Translations under genes and position numbers: made by a program
The notes under the pieces: generated by a model
The model's database searches: none
Told to the model about the DNA's origin: nothing
Seen by the model: only the letters and a program-made list of their open reading frames with translations
In this document: positions 49,175 through 58,639 of the stretch, piece by piece
Position numbering within the stretch: the stretch's first letter is position 1
Layout of the letters: every line of letters starts with the position of its first letter
From: Pagrus major
Taxonomy: Eukaryota; Chordata; Actinopteri; Spariformes; Sparidae
NCBI RefSeq assembly: GCF_040436345.1
Contig: NC_133224.1
Coordinates: 12,260,519-12,324,518, forward strand
DNA: 64,000 nt
Direction: 5' to 3'

Positions 49175-50735
49175 GTTTCTTCCATCTCATTATTTTCTTA
49201 CATCTGGTTGATGATGCTGAAATCCACAGTGCTTTTACTCACACACACATTTTCTTGTGCATTTACATTTCTGCTTATCATTTCACATCGTTCCACATTC
49301 TTTGCAATTATTAAGTTTCCTGTGACGACCTATTCCTCTGAATGATATTGTCTTTACACTGTGCTCCATTTTACTCTCAATACACATTTTACGAATCACT
49401 TGTGTTCACTATCCAGTGAAACAAACAAAACACACACCTCAAAAAACACACTAACAAGCTCAGTATGTGTCCAAACTCAACTTTCTTCAAACTGTATATC
49501 ACTTGTGTTCCATCCAAGCCTGTTTTCAGATCTGGAGGAGCATGGACCAAATGTACAACACTCTGTGTAGAAATCTGTGCACACACAACACGGGAAACAT
49601 GCATACAAACACCCAGTCTTTTCGTCAGATTCATAAAACCCCACGTACGTCTGTTCCCACGTGACTTTTCCTCATTGACTCAATCATCCTGAAATTTTAC
49701 GCACGAGCACGAGCTGTCTGAGCATCCCCACAATTCACTATAAATGACCCGAAACACGCACACAAATACCTGGTTTGCATATAAAGGGCAAGAATTTAGT
49801 TTAGTATTGAGGAGAAAAAAATGGGACAGAAAATCCGTACGGTCCTTGAAAGCTCGCTTCCGCCTATGTTGTGCATATCCTCTCGCGACACCATGTATCA
49901 TGTGGCACGACCATTACGCACGGCTACTGCCCGTATAGTAGCGGTTACACCTAAAGGATTCCTGATCCCCAATTAAACAGGAAAACAATCTTTATTTACG
50001 TATATAAAGATCATGTATTTATTTGTTTATTTCCATAAGGATCATTATCATTATAGCTTTCATAATGCACCCTGACAAACAGGAGACAGTAAAACAAGCG
50101 TAACAACTCGTGCATCACTATTAGGTTTTTTAACCTATAGATGTAATCCTGTCACACAATTTAGTGAAAGAAACAGCTCTAAATAAAACGTCACCCTAAT
50201 TCACACTTTTTTTCACATTTTTGCCAACTTGCAACATCACAATAATCAGACTGAAAAGACTGCGTGCATGGTGTTAGAGATACGTACCAGTACGCACAGT
50301 CTCACGCTCTGTGGATGTTTATACATTCAGAAATCTGCGTAGAAAGTGGCTTAAGTACATTTTTCGTGTGTGCGCATGGTTTATACATTTGGCCCCAGGA
50401 GTCATTAATTCAGGTGCTCATAAATACAGACACGTGGAAAAATGGAGTCGTTTTCCAAAATTAATTCTGTATCTCGTGATAATGTTAGCATCACGTGACC
50501 ATGTGAAACAGACAGTATATAATTTAAAGTTTATTGAGCCCTAGTTTCTTATTGCGAGATAAATGCAATCGCGCTTCTGTACTCAAAAAAAGTTCACATT
50601 AAATACGGAAAAGACGGAATAAATAGGCCATGCAGCTGTAAATGACAGTGAAACATGAACATTTAAAACATTTCAGACAGCCTATTTAAGGCTGTTTGCT
50701 GATGTAAGCCTAAACGAGAGATAGAAAGGTAACAC
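49175..50735. other. First-intron-like region upstream of USP unit F
   Basis: No conserved exon or recognised repeat was found. Several 60-80-codon ORFs occur on both strands with no homology to anything else in the window. If the exon at 50740 is the first exon of unit F, this whole stretch is intron. Confidence 0.45.
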
Positions 50736-50739
50736 TCAC

Positions 50740-50950
50740 CAGGCGATCGTATGATAAACCACTGTAGAGGACGTTATGAAACACAAGTGGAGACACAGAA
50801 TCTGTAGATGACGCACCGCTGCTCACGCCGGCAGTGTGTCCAACTAGTCTGTTTGTTTTCGTCTTCCTGGCGTCTCGCTCAGCGGCATGGTGACGTCACA
50901 GAAAATGGAGAAAAGAGTCTCTTTATATATATAATATTTATATAAACCAT
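50740..50950 (-). promoter_or_regulatory. Candidate promoter and 5' UTR exon of the USP array (unit F end)
   Basis: On the minus strand a TATA-rich stretch (about 50921-50950) precedes a perfect CRE palindrome TGACGTCA (50891-50898) and then a GC-rich exon ending at a donor CTG/GTGAGTG (exon end 50740). A short upstream ORF (MPLSETPGRRKQTD) starts just after the CRE. Sequence near the donor resembles that at 23.3 and 33.4 kb, the other candidate first exons. This suggests three promoters for six USP units. Confidence 0.45.
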
Positions 50951-51856
50951 GCGTACACATGAAAAGTGTTCTACGCCACTTTCCAATTGTGTTAAAAATC
51001 CACAGAGGGAAAGACTGTGCGTACTATTAAATTACTTTGTGTTTTTGTTTTGTGACACGTTGATCTTGTTACCTTATTTTAGCTGCAGACCAGTTTCATC
51101 ATGCTGCACACTTTATGATGTGTGATAAAATAAGGATTATTCTTCTTCTTTGCATTCGGACGGCTGTTATACGTCTTTTAGACATACAATTGCTTGCTGG
51201 GAGTCTAAGTTATGTGCTTTTGATGCACCTTTCAACACGATTGACGCCCTGGAACGAAGATAAACCGCTGACACTGTTTGTATGAAGAAAACAGGAAGAG
51301 TGCTGACATTCTTGACTCAGGGCCCACATGCATGTGCTTATGAGAATAACATTTTAAAAGGCAGTCGCTGTTTAATTTTCACTTCTCACATTGTTGTAAA
51401 CAACGTTACACTCAAATGAAAACAGGCGCAGCTTGGTTTTTTATTTATTTATTCATTTATTTTCATAGTGTTGAAGCTAAAAACACATAATATCAAGACA
51501 AAATGACGAGCTTCACTTTCTGAATCAAAACAAAAACATCACACAAAATCAAACAAGAATGTCTGATACAGAAACAGAAGTTGACAAACATTTTTAATCA
51601 TTATGTAATTTTCAAACTTGTAAGTTTACCAGACTGGTTGTTAATCACATCACAGTAATGAGGAATATGCTTATTGCCTTCATTTTAACACAGCTCCGTG
51701 TGCGTATGTGAATCAACCCAAAGTCTGACCCAAACCCAAAGAATGATCGCAAACTCAATTGTGCTTTGTAATTTTAGTTTCTTTATGTGAGCTTGTAAAG
51801 TTTGGTCTCATATTGGTGTCATTGTGGCAGGTGAGAGCCTGTGGCGCTTTTCTTCA

Positions 51857-52085
51857 TCAGATGCCTCCGGGCAGTTTCACGACTGTATGAATGGTGGAGA
51901 AGTGCTTGATGTTATAGGATAACAGAAGGTTCTTTTCCTCCAATATCTCGGTTCCGAAGATAAGGTCCAAGTTGTCATCTTAAAGCAGAAGTAAAAAGTC
52001 AAAACATTATAGTGTTAAGTAGGCCAATTTATATCTCTATAAACCAGCTATGCGGAGATATGAAATATTTAACGAAATAAATAAA

Positions 52086-52150
<65 letters not shown>

Positions 52151-52563
52151 CCTAGCTTGTTACAGCTGTCAGGAAAATAGTAAGTAGTACATAGTAAGAA
52201 GCTCAGCTGGTGTTTTCAGGTGAAACTTTGATATCCGACGATTCTGCAGAACCCTAAAGTGAACTGCTTTCTTGCAGTGGTCCTGTGCGACGATCGTGCG
52301 CGCCATCATTGTCTAATATCAACGAAATGTCTTCTTCTTAATGTTTAAGTTAAATGTCCTGCTTACAAACGAACAAGTGGGCCCAATAAAAATCTCCTTA
52401 AGGAAGTTAAGGAACAGCCAATATACATACCTGTCATGCATATTTTGTTTATTATCTGTTTTAATTGCTGTACAGTGATCGTCTTCATGTGGTCTTTACA
52501 GTCGCACAGATGGATGATGATTTCCTCTCCTTTGGGTGTTTTTACTCTCAGCTGGAATACCAT
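51857..52563 (-). CDS. Ubiquitin-like protein, copy 1 (84 residues, two exons)
   Basis: Exon 1 is 52431-52563 (ATG at 52563, good context AACATGG), donor ACAG/GTATGT; exon 2 is 51857-51978. The product starts MVFQLRVKTPKG and ends STIHTVVKLPGGI. It aligns along its length with ubiquitin: first strand, helix (VQQLKQIINKI), LIFGTEILEE (ubiquitin LIFAGKQLED), LLLSYNIKHFSTIH (ubiquitin LSDYNIQKESTLH), and a Gly-Gly end. It has about 8 extra residues in the loop before the helix (around CDCKDHMK). One residue (Ile) follows Gly-Gly, so a protease would have to trim it, as for ubiquitin precursors. The tail is KLPGG instead of RLRGG, so it may need its own activating enzyme. An upstream in-frame ATG at 52749 is unlikely, because it overlaps the divergent gene's start. 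Ubiquitin-like modifier is the best reading; the exact family is unknown. Confidence 0.85.
52088..52145. repeat. (CA)n microsatellite in the Ubl intron
   Basis: About 57 bp. The equivalent in copy 2 is at about 56149-56214. Confidence 0.9.
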
Positions 52564-52750
52564 GTTGCAGCTTCGTCTTAGTACAGTGAGGACTGGTTTT
52601 CTCGACGCTTGTTCGTTCAGAGACTGAAACTTCAGGGTGCAGATACAGTACACAGCCACGACGAACCACGTGATTTCGCGGAAACAACTGCCGAAAAGAA
52701 AAGAAAACCCGCAAAGCTCCTTCACATTTTGAGAGAAACATTCAGTCAAG
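52564..52750. promoter_or_regulatory. Shared divergent promoter of Ubl copy 1 and RBR
   Basis: Only 187 bp separate the two start codons. The segment holds an E-box CACGTG (52667-52672) and a GAAA-rich tract (52693-52707, GAAAAGAAAAGAAAA). The tract recalls interferon-response elements, but its GAAA spacing is 5, not the usual 6, so that link is weak. Both motifs lie in the equivalent region of copy 2 (the E-box reads CACGTG there too). The 5' ends of both transcripts must overlap or start inside this segment. Confidence 0.6.
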
Positions 52751-53233
52751 ATGGCCAGCAGCTCCGAGAAGTGTTACGACCCTCAGGACCGCACGCTTAC
52801 ATTTGTGGACGGAGAAGATGAATTAGACTGTAAGTAACTACATTTTAAATTGAATGTAGGTCAATAAGTTTAACAAATAAAAATGGACTGCACAAGAGCT
52901 TCTACTATCTATAACGTATAGGCTACAGCTAATTTCTCTTTTATTTGAATTTGAAGTCACTGGGCTAATTATAGCTGAAAGCGCATAACACTGCTTCTTT
53001 GTTTGTGTCTCATAGTTTCGTGTTTGGACTACAAGTCTCTCAGAGCAAAGATGTCCTGTGGTCACGCTGTCACTCCGATGTCTCTCACCGATCATTGTCG
53101 CAGGTTGTTGGATAAGGTATGATGTTTACATCACCTTTGACATGACATTTAAAGACGTGTTAGTGACTTAAAAGGATACACAGGCCTAGCGGCAGCATGT
53201 TTAGTAGGATAGTAAAAAGAAAAAGAAAAAAAG

Positions 53234-53268
<35 letters not shown>

Positions 53269-54128
53269 AAAGACAGAGTTACATATCAGCAAAGAGAAAA
53301 TCATTTCCTGTAGCAGTGAGAGAAACAGTGAGTTTAGGTAAGCTGAATCAAAAAATGTATTTCTAAGGAAATGAATGTTAATTGAAGATCTTTCTGCATT
53401 TTTATTTTCAGAAACAGAGCAGATTTGTGTGTGGTAACTGTGACGGTGAGTGGTCCTTCGAGGAGGTTTGTAAAATGGCTCTTCTGACTCCTGAAGAAGT
53501 GGAAGAATTTGAGAAGAAAAGGTTCAGTAATGCTGCCAAACATTACTTGGGTATCAAAGTAGTAAGTATATTACATTATAATAAATAAAAATAAGTTGAG
53601 GATACAAATACAAGTCTGAATTCAAAACAAAACTCAAACTCGTTTATTTTCCATGTGACTTCTCATCAGTGTCCTGGCTGCAAGTCTCGTGTGGTGAGAA
53701 CTAATCCCAGTGATCTCAGTGTCAGATGCACCGTGTGCACAGCTAAGAACAAGAGCACTTATATGTTCTGCTGGCAGTGTTTGAGGGAATGGAAAGGTCC
53801 GTATCCTCGCTCAGACCGCTGTGACAATGACGGCTGCCAGAGCCCATTGGAAATATTAAGGACCTGTCCAGATATGGTCTTTGCCCAGGTGAAGGGGGTC
53901 ACAGGATGTCCCTCCATCCGAGCCTGTCCCACCTGTGGTACGCTGGTGCGACATGATGGAACAAGATGTAAAAACGTTGTCTGTACGCAGTGTAAAGTGG
54001 AGTTTTGTTTTGTGTGTCTGAAGATCACTACAGAGTGCAAGAAGATAAAACCATACTCATATACCAGTGTTTGTTCCACTGGTGTAGCACCAAGACAGAC
54101 CTCCATACCTGTGAGGCAGAGCAGATAA
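52751..54128 (+). CDS. RBR (RING-between-RING) E3 ligase-like protein
   Basis: Exons: 52751-52829, 53016-53116, 53412-53561, 53670-54128; all GT-AG and in frame; 262 residues. The start MASSSEKCYD has a good context (CAAGATGG). Domains: a RING1-like segment at residues 29-80 (MSCGHAVTP, DHCRRLL, FVCGNC), an IBR at 111-166 (CPGC, RCTVC, FCWQC, CDNDGC) and a RING2 at 196-226 (CPTCG, RCKNVVC, FCFVC). By alignment with other RBR ligases, Cys210 (in GTRCKNVVC) is at the position of the catalytic thioester Cys. RING1 is short and unusual, so E2 binding cannot be assured. The C-terminal GVAPRQTSIPV is also kept in the paralogue at 61 kb. A poly(A) signal AATAAA lies at 54515-54520. It is divergent from the Ubl gene, which suggests a joint function. 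Confidence 0.85.
53228..53272. repeat. (GAAA)n microsatellite in RBR intron 2
   Basis: A purine tract with about ten GAAA units. Confidence 0.85.
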
Positions 54129-54956
54129 TTGTGTTGATTCAATACTGTGATCTCAAGAAACACAAACACACCTTTTATGTCTTTCTTATCTTTTATAATG
54201 CCAATCATCATTATTGTTATTACTCAGACAGATATTCAACCCAATACCAGCTTTAAAAAACAGAGCCTGAGATCTTTTTTTGTCTTTATTGGCACAATAT
54301 CACCCAACATGAGATTTGTTTCCCTTTTTCCACGATAGAAAGATTTACCTGTTTTCATTAATATTCTTTTTTGCTTTAGCTCCTTTAATGTTATCTCATT
54401 GTGACAGTATATATTTTCATCTCTGTTATGTCTTTTTCACATTTCCTTGTTTTATCCGTTTTTTATTGATCATTTGTTTGTTCTCCTAACAAAACGTTAT
54501 TTCTCTTCCTGTCGAATAAAAATAAATACACATATGCTACTGGTTTGAAAACATTATTTCTACTTTATTTTAGCAGCTCTGTTTAACTTCAGTATAAAAC
54601 TGTCACATTAATTGTGTTTCATTGGTGGAATCGCTACAAACAAGTGGCTGTGGTTGAAGAAATATTCAGATGATTTACAAATAGGAAAGAAAATATCACA
54701 CAATAAAAATAATTGGCTATAAGGAAATAATAATATTTTTGGCCAAATGTACTTTAAATATCAAACTCAAATGAGCGTTATTGGCATTAATGTTTAAGTT
54801 AGCTAAACAACATATTATTGATTATCAAAAGTAAAAAGTATTCAGTTATTATTATATATTCAAATTATATTGGATCATTAATTATTGATGCATCACAAAA
54901 TACTACTAAAATAAAGTAAATACTACTCAAAAGTTGTGATGAGGAGGTAACTTTCC
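54129..54956. other. RBR 3' UTR and AT-rich intergenic stretch
   Basis: It contains the RBR poly(A) signal at 54515-54520, then AT-rich DNA up to the second duplication copy. No further gene was seen. Confidence 0.55.
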
Positions 54957-55485
54957 ACGCAGATTTCCAATTGTGTTAAAAATCCACAGAGGATAAGAAT
55001 GTGCGCACTGGTACACAGGGAAATACCTCCACACTAATCATAACGTCTCAGCCTACAAATGAGCAAATTATTAAAATTATTTTGTGTTTTTGTTTTGTGA
55101 CACGTTGATCTTGTTACCTTATTTTAGCTGCAGACCAGTTTCATCATGCTGCACACTGTATGATGTGTGATAAAATAAGGATTATTCTTCTTCTTTGCAT
55201 TCAGACGGCTGTTATACATCTTTTAGACATACAATTGCTTGCTGGGAGTCTAAGTTATGTGCTTTTGATGCACCTTTCATCACGATTGACGCCCTGGAAC
55301 GAAGATAAACCGCTGACACTGTTTGTATGAAGAAAACAGGAAGAGTGCTGACATTCTTGACTCAGGGCCCACATGCATGTGCTTATGAGAATAACATTTT
55401 AAAAGGCAGTCGCTGTTTAATTTTCACTTCTCACATTGTTGTAAACAACATTACACTCAAATGAAAACAGGCGCAGCTTGGTTTT

Positions 55486-55524
<39 letters not shown>

Positions 55525-56147
55525 TTTTCATAGCATTAAAGCTAATATCACATAATATCAAATCAAAATGACGAGCTTCACTTTCTGAATCAAAACAAAA
55601 ACATCACACAAAATCAAAATGTCTGACACAGAAACAGAAGTTGACAAACATTTTTAATCATTATGTAATTTTCAAACTTGTAAGAGTTTACCAGACTGGG
55701 TGTTAATCATATCACAGTAATGAGGAATATGCTTATTGCCTTCATTTTAACACAGCTCCGTGTGCGTATGTGAATCAACCCAAAGTCTGACCCAAACCCA
55801 AAGAATGGTCGCAAACTCATTTGTGCTTTGTTATTTTAGTTTCTTTATGTGAGCTTGTAAAGTTTGGTCTCATATTGGTGTCATTGTGGCAGGTGAGAGC
55901 CTGTGGCGCTTTTCTTCATCAGATGCCTCCGGGCAGTTTCAGGGCTGTCCTAATGGTGGAGAAGTGCTTGATGTTATAGGATAACAGAAGGTTCTTTTCC
56001 TCCAATATCTCGGTTCCGAAGATAAGGTCCAAGTTGTCATCTTAAAGCAGAAGTAAAAAGTCAAAACATTATAGTGTTAAGTAGGCCAATTTATATCTCT
56101 ATAAACCAGTTATGTGGAGATATGAAATATTTAACGAAATAAATAAA

Positions 56148-56217
<70 letters not shown>

Positions 56218-57050
56218 TGTCCTAACTTGTTACAGCTGTCAGGAAAATAGTAAGTCGTAAATAGTAAGAAGCTGAGCTGGTGTTTTCAGGTGAAACTTTG
56301 ATATCCGACGATTCTGCAGAACCCTAAAGTGAACTGCTTTCTTGCAGTGGTCCTGTGCGACGATCGTGCGCGCCATCATTGTCTAATATCAACGAAATGT
56401 CTTCTTCTTAATGTTTAAGTTAAATGTCCTGCTTACAAACGAACAAGTGGGACCAATAAAAATCTCCTTAAGGAAGTTAAGGAACAGCCAATATACATAC
56501 CTGTCATGCGTATTTTGTTTATTATCTGTTTTAATTGCTGTACAGTGATCTTCTTCATCTGCTCTTCACAGTCGCACAGATCGATGATGATTTCATCTCC
56601 TTCGGGTGTTTCTACTTTCAGCTGGATTACCATGTTGCAGCTTCGTCTTAGTACAGTGAGGACTGTGAGGACTGGTTTTCTCGACGCTTGTTCGTTCAGA
56701 GACTGAAACTTCAGGGTGCAGATATAGTACACAGCCACGACGAACCACGTGACTTCGCGGAAACAACTGCCGAAAAGAAAAGAAAACCCGCAAAGCTCCT
56801 TCACATTTTGAGAGAAACATTCAGTCAAGATGGCCAGCAGCTCCGATTTTAAATTGAATGTAGGTCAATAAGTTTAACAAATAAAAATGGACTGCACAAG
56901 AGCTTCTACTATCTATAACGTATAGGCTACAGCTTATTTCTCTTTTATTTGAATTTGAAGTCACTGGGCTAATTATAGCTGAAAGCGCATAACACTGCTT
57001 CTTTGTTCTTTGTCAAGTCTCAGAGCAAAGATGTCCTGTGGTCACGCTCT
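54957..57050. repeat. Segmental duplication of the Ubl/RBR locus, copy 2
   Basis: Pairs with 50970-53065. The Ubl gene is intact; the RBR part is broken (see 56831-57055). A TTTA microsatellite (about 55487-55527) is expanded relative to copy 1. Confidence 0.85.
55919..56633 (-). CDS. Ubiquitin-like protein, copy 2 (84 residues, two exons)
   Basis: Exon 1 is 56501-56633, exon 2 is 55919-56040, with the same splice sites and phase as copy 1. It starts MVIQLKVETPEG and ends STIRTALKLPGGI. It differs from copy 1 at 14 residues: F3I, R6K, K8E, K11E, E13D, H18D, K23E, D24E, H25Q, T28K, C42R, H75R, V77A and V78L. All 16 nucleotide differences in the coding sequence change an amino acid. Helix, LIFGTEILEE and the KLPGGI tail are unchanged. 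Its divergent partner RBR copy is broken, so it would have to work with RBR copy 1 or another ligase. Confidence 0.85.
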
Positions 57051-57055
57051 CACCG
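56831..57055 (+). pseudogene. Broken second RBR copy
   Basis: It starts ATGGCCAGCAGCTCCGA, as in the intact gene. It then jumps to intron 1, so about 76 bp with the rest of exon 1 and its donor is lost. Exon 2 survives only as AAAGATGTCCTGTGGTCACG with its acceptor and part of its body deleted, ending in a C-rich run near 57056. Exons 3 and 4 are absent. Confidence 0.85.
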
Positions 57056-57059
57056 ACCC

Positions 57060-58285
57060 CCACCCCCCCGCCAAACGACAAAAAAAAGTCATGCACAAAA
57101 TAACTTCTTACTAAACTAATATTCACAATATTATTATGACTGAAATGTGCTTTATTTGGAAGTAATTCGTAATGTGATTGACTTTAGGCGAATTGCCTTA
57201 GTTGTGCACTATTAGATGAATCTAATATGAATGTATACATAACTCATTTTGGTCTGCACTAACTGGGATATTTTCATACTCACATTTATTATTTATTAAT
57301 AACAATACACTGCCCACACTGTTCTAATTACACTGTTTATATTTGTACATATTATGTATATACAATTCTATTTCTTACCTTTTTATTATATTTATTTTTT
57401 ACTATTATTATTGCTTATTGTTATATTGAACTGTCCTTTGGCTGCTGTGACCCACAAATTTCTCCGTTTGCTATGGAGCTAAATCAGGGTCAAATGTTTT
57501 GTACTTGAAAAAATAATATTTGAAACTGAAATTTCAAGTTTTGATCTTGAATTTTGAAAAATACATCAACGTATTCAAAATAAAAATAAATGTACAAAAA
57601 GTTTTTTTAGGTTAAAAATAATTATGATCAACTCTGGTAATTCTTTTGAATAAATCATTTATTTTCATTTTTCACTTTCATATGTTTTGATATTTGGGAT
57701 CCTATTTCTTTCAGTTGCATGTTTTATCTTTTCAGATTCAGATCTTAGGTTTTTTACAGTTTCAAATCTTTTTTTTTCAGTTTCAAATCTTTTTTTCAGT
57801 TTCAGACTTTTGACCCTGATCTAGCGTGGGGGGCGTGGCATCAACTGAGAGGGGTGTGGCATCATGACAGACAGCTCAACCAAAAGGCTACAGACCTTCC
57901 CCTATCATGTTGCCTTCAGGGAACGTAGGATCTAAAACGATTCGGCTACGCCACATGATTGGCAGTGAAAAAACTGCTGTCAGTGACAAACTTCCATTTG
58001 CACACCATTCACGAATATCCTGCATGGCTAAAACTGTTTTAATTTCCAAGGCTGTTTAGATGTGAGATGTGGAAGCTGTTTTAGACAGTCCAGAGGACCA
58101 ATTGTAGTACAGGAGCGACAAAATCAGTCCGCTGGCAATGGCGTCTGGTTCAGCTGGCTCACCTGCAGAACCGTATGCCATTGCCAGCGGACACTGCGAG
58201 GCATTCACAGTGCTACGTGGAAATCGGACATTTCAGTACTTAAAGTGTGGGTGTCTGTGCACAATCTGGCGTTATTTAGCTCCAT
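57060..58285. other. Intergenic stretch, no gene recognised
   Basis: AT-rich sequence with TTTCAGTTTCA-type short repeats near 57700-57800, then a more GC-rich part. The 84- and 85-codon ORFs near 58062-58395 overlap in different frames and run into the USP fragment; neither has a domain. Confidence 0.5.
58129..58190. repeat. Perfect 14-bp inverted repeat (stem-loop)
   Basis: CCGCTGGCAATGGC (58129-58142) and its complement GCCATTGCCAGCGG (58177-58190) enclose a 34-bp loop, which itself contains a shorter GGTTC/GAACC pair. Function unknown. Confidence 0.8.
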
Positions 58286-58288
58286 ATT

Positions 58289-58637
58289 ATGGATCCACAA
58301 ACAAATCAAGATCTGATAAAAATCTTTACGGACCTGAAGACAAAAACATGTGGAACAGAAAACATCACAAAGTGTTTGAAGATTCAAAATGGTAAGTTGG
58401 ACAGTCATGAGGTGCTGTGAAGAAAATGAATATATCAGATTCAGTTTAATGTATCCTTCTGCAGTTTATGAACAACGTGATGCAGCTGAATGCCTTCAGA
58501 AGATTTTACATCATATCAGTCCACAGGCCTCTGAGGTGAGCACGTATTAAATCTACAATGTTATTTACAGGAGAACAAATCAGAATGCTGTGTTGTAAAT
58601 TACATTTGTTTATCAAGGTTTTCCAAGGACAGCTGAT
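58289..58637 (+). pseudogene. USP fragment, inverted (exons 2, 3 and part of 4)
   Basis: On the plus strand, opposite to the array. The exon 2 homologue (to 58391) reads MDPQTNQDLIKIFTDLKTK with a normal GTAAGT donor. Exon 3 (58465-58535) reads VYEQRDAAECLQ and keeps both splice sites. Exon 4 begins at 58618 with VFQGQLM and breaks off near 58637. There is no Cys or His box, so this is a relic. It is closest to the A-D type of unit. Confidence 0.8.
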
Positions 58638-58639
58638 GT

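Larger units (their letters stand above)
50970..53065. repeat. Segmental duplication of the Ubl/RBR locus, copy 1
   Basis: It matches 54957-57050 with few differences. It includes the whole Ubl gene, the shared promoter and the first part of the RBR gene. Copy 2 has two deletions in the RBR part. Confidence 0.85.

Noticed and set aside
52691-52707. A canonical interferon-stimulated response element
   Set aside because: The GAAA spacing is 5 rather than 6 and there is no full consensus match; kept only as a GAAA-rich tract.
52628-52749. N-terminal extension of the Ubl from an ATG at 52749 (hydrophobic stretch)
   Set aside because: It would start 2 bp from the divergent RBR start. The ATG at 52563 has a strong context and aligns exactly with ubiquitin Met1.
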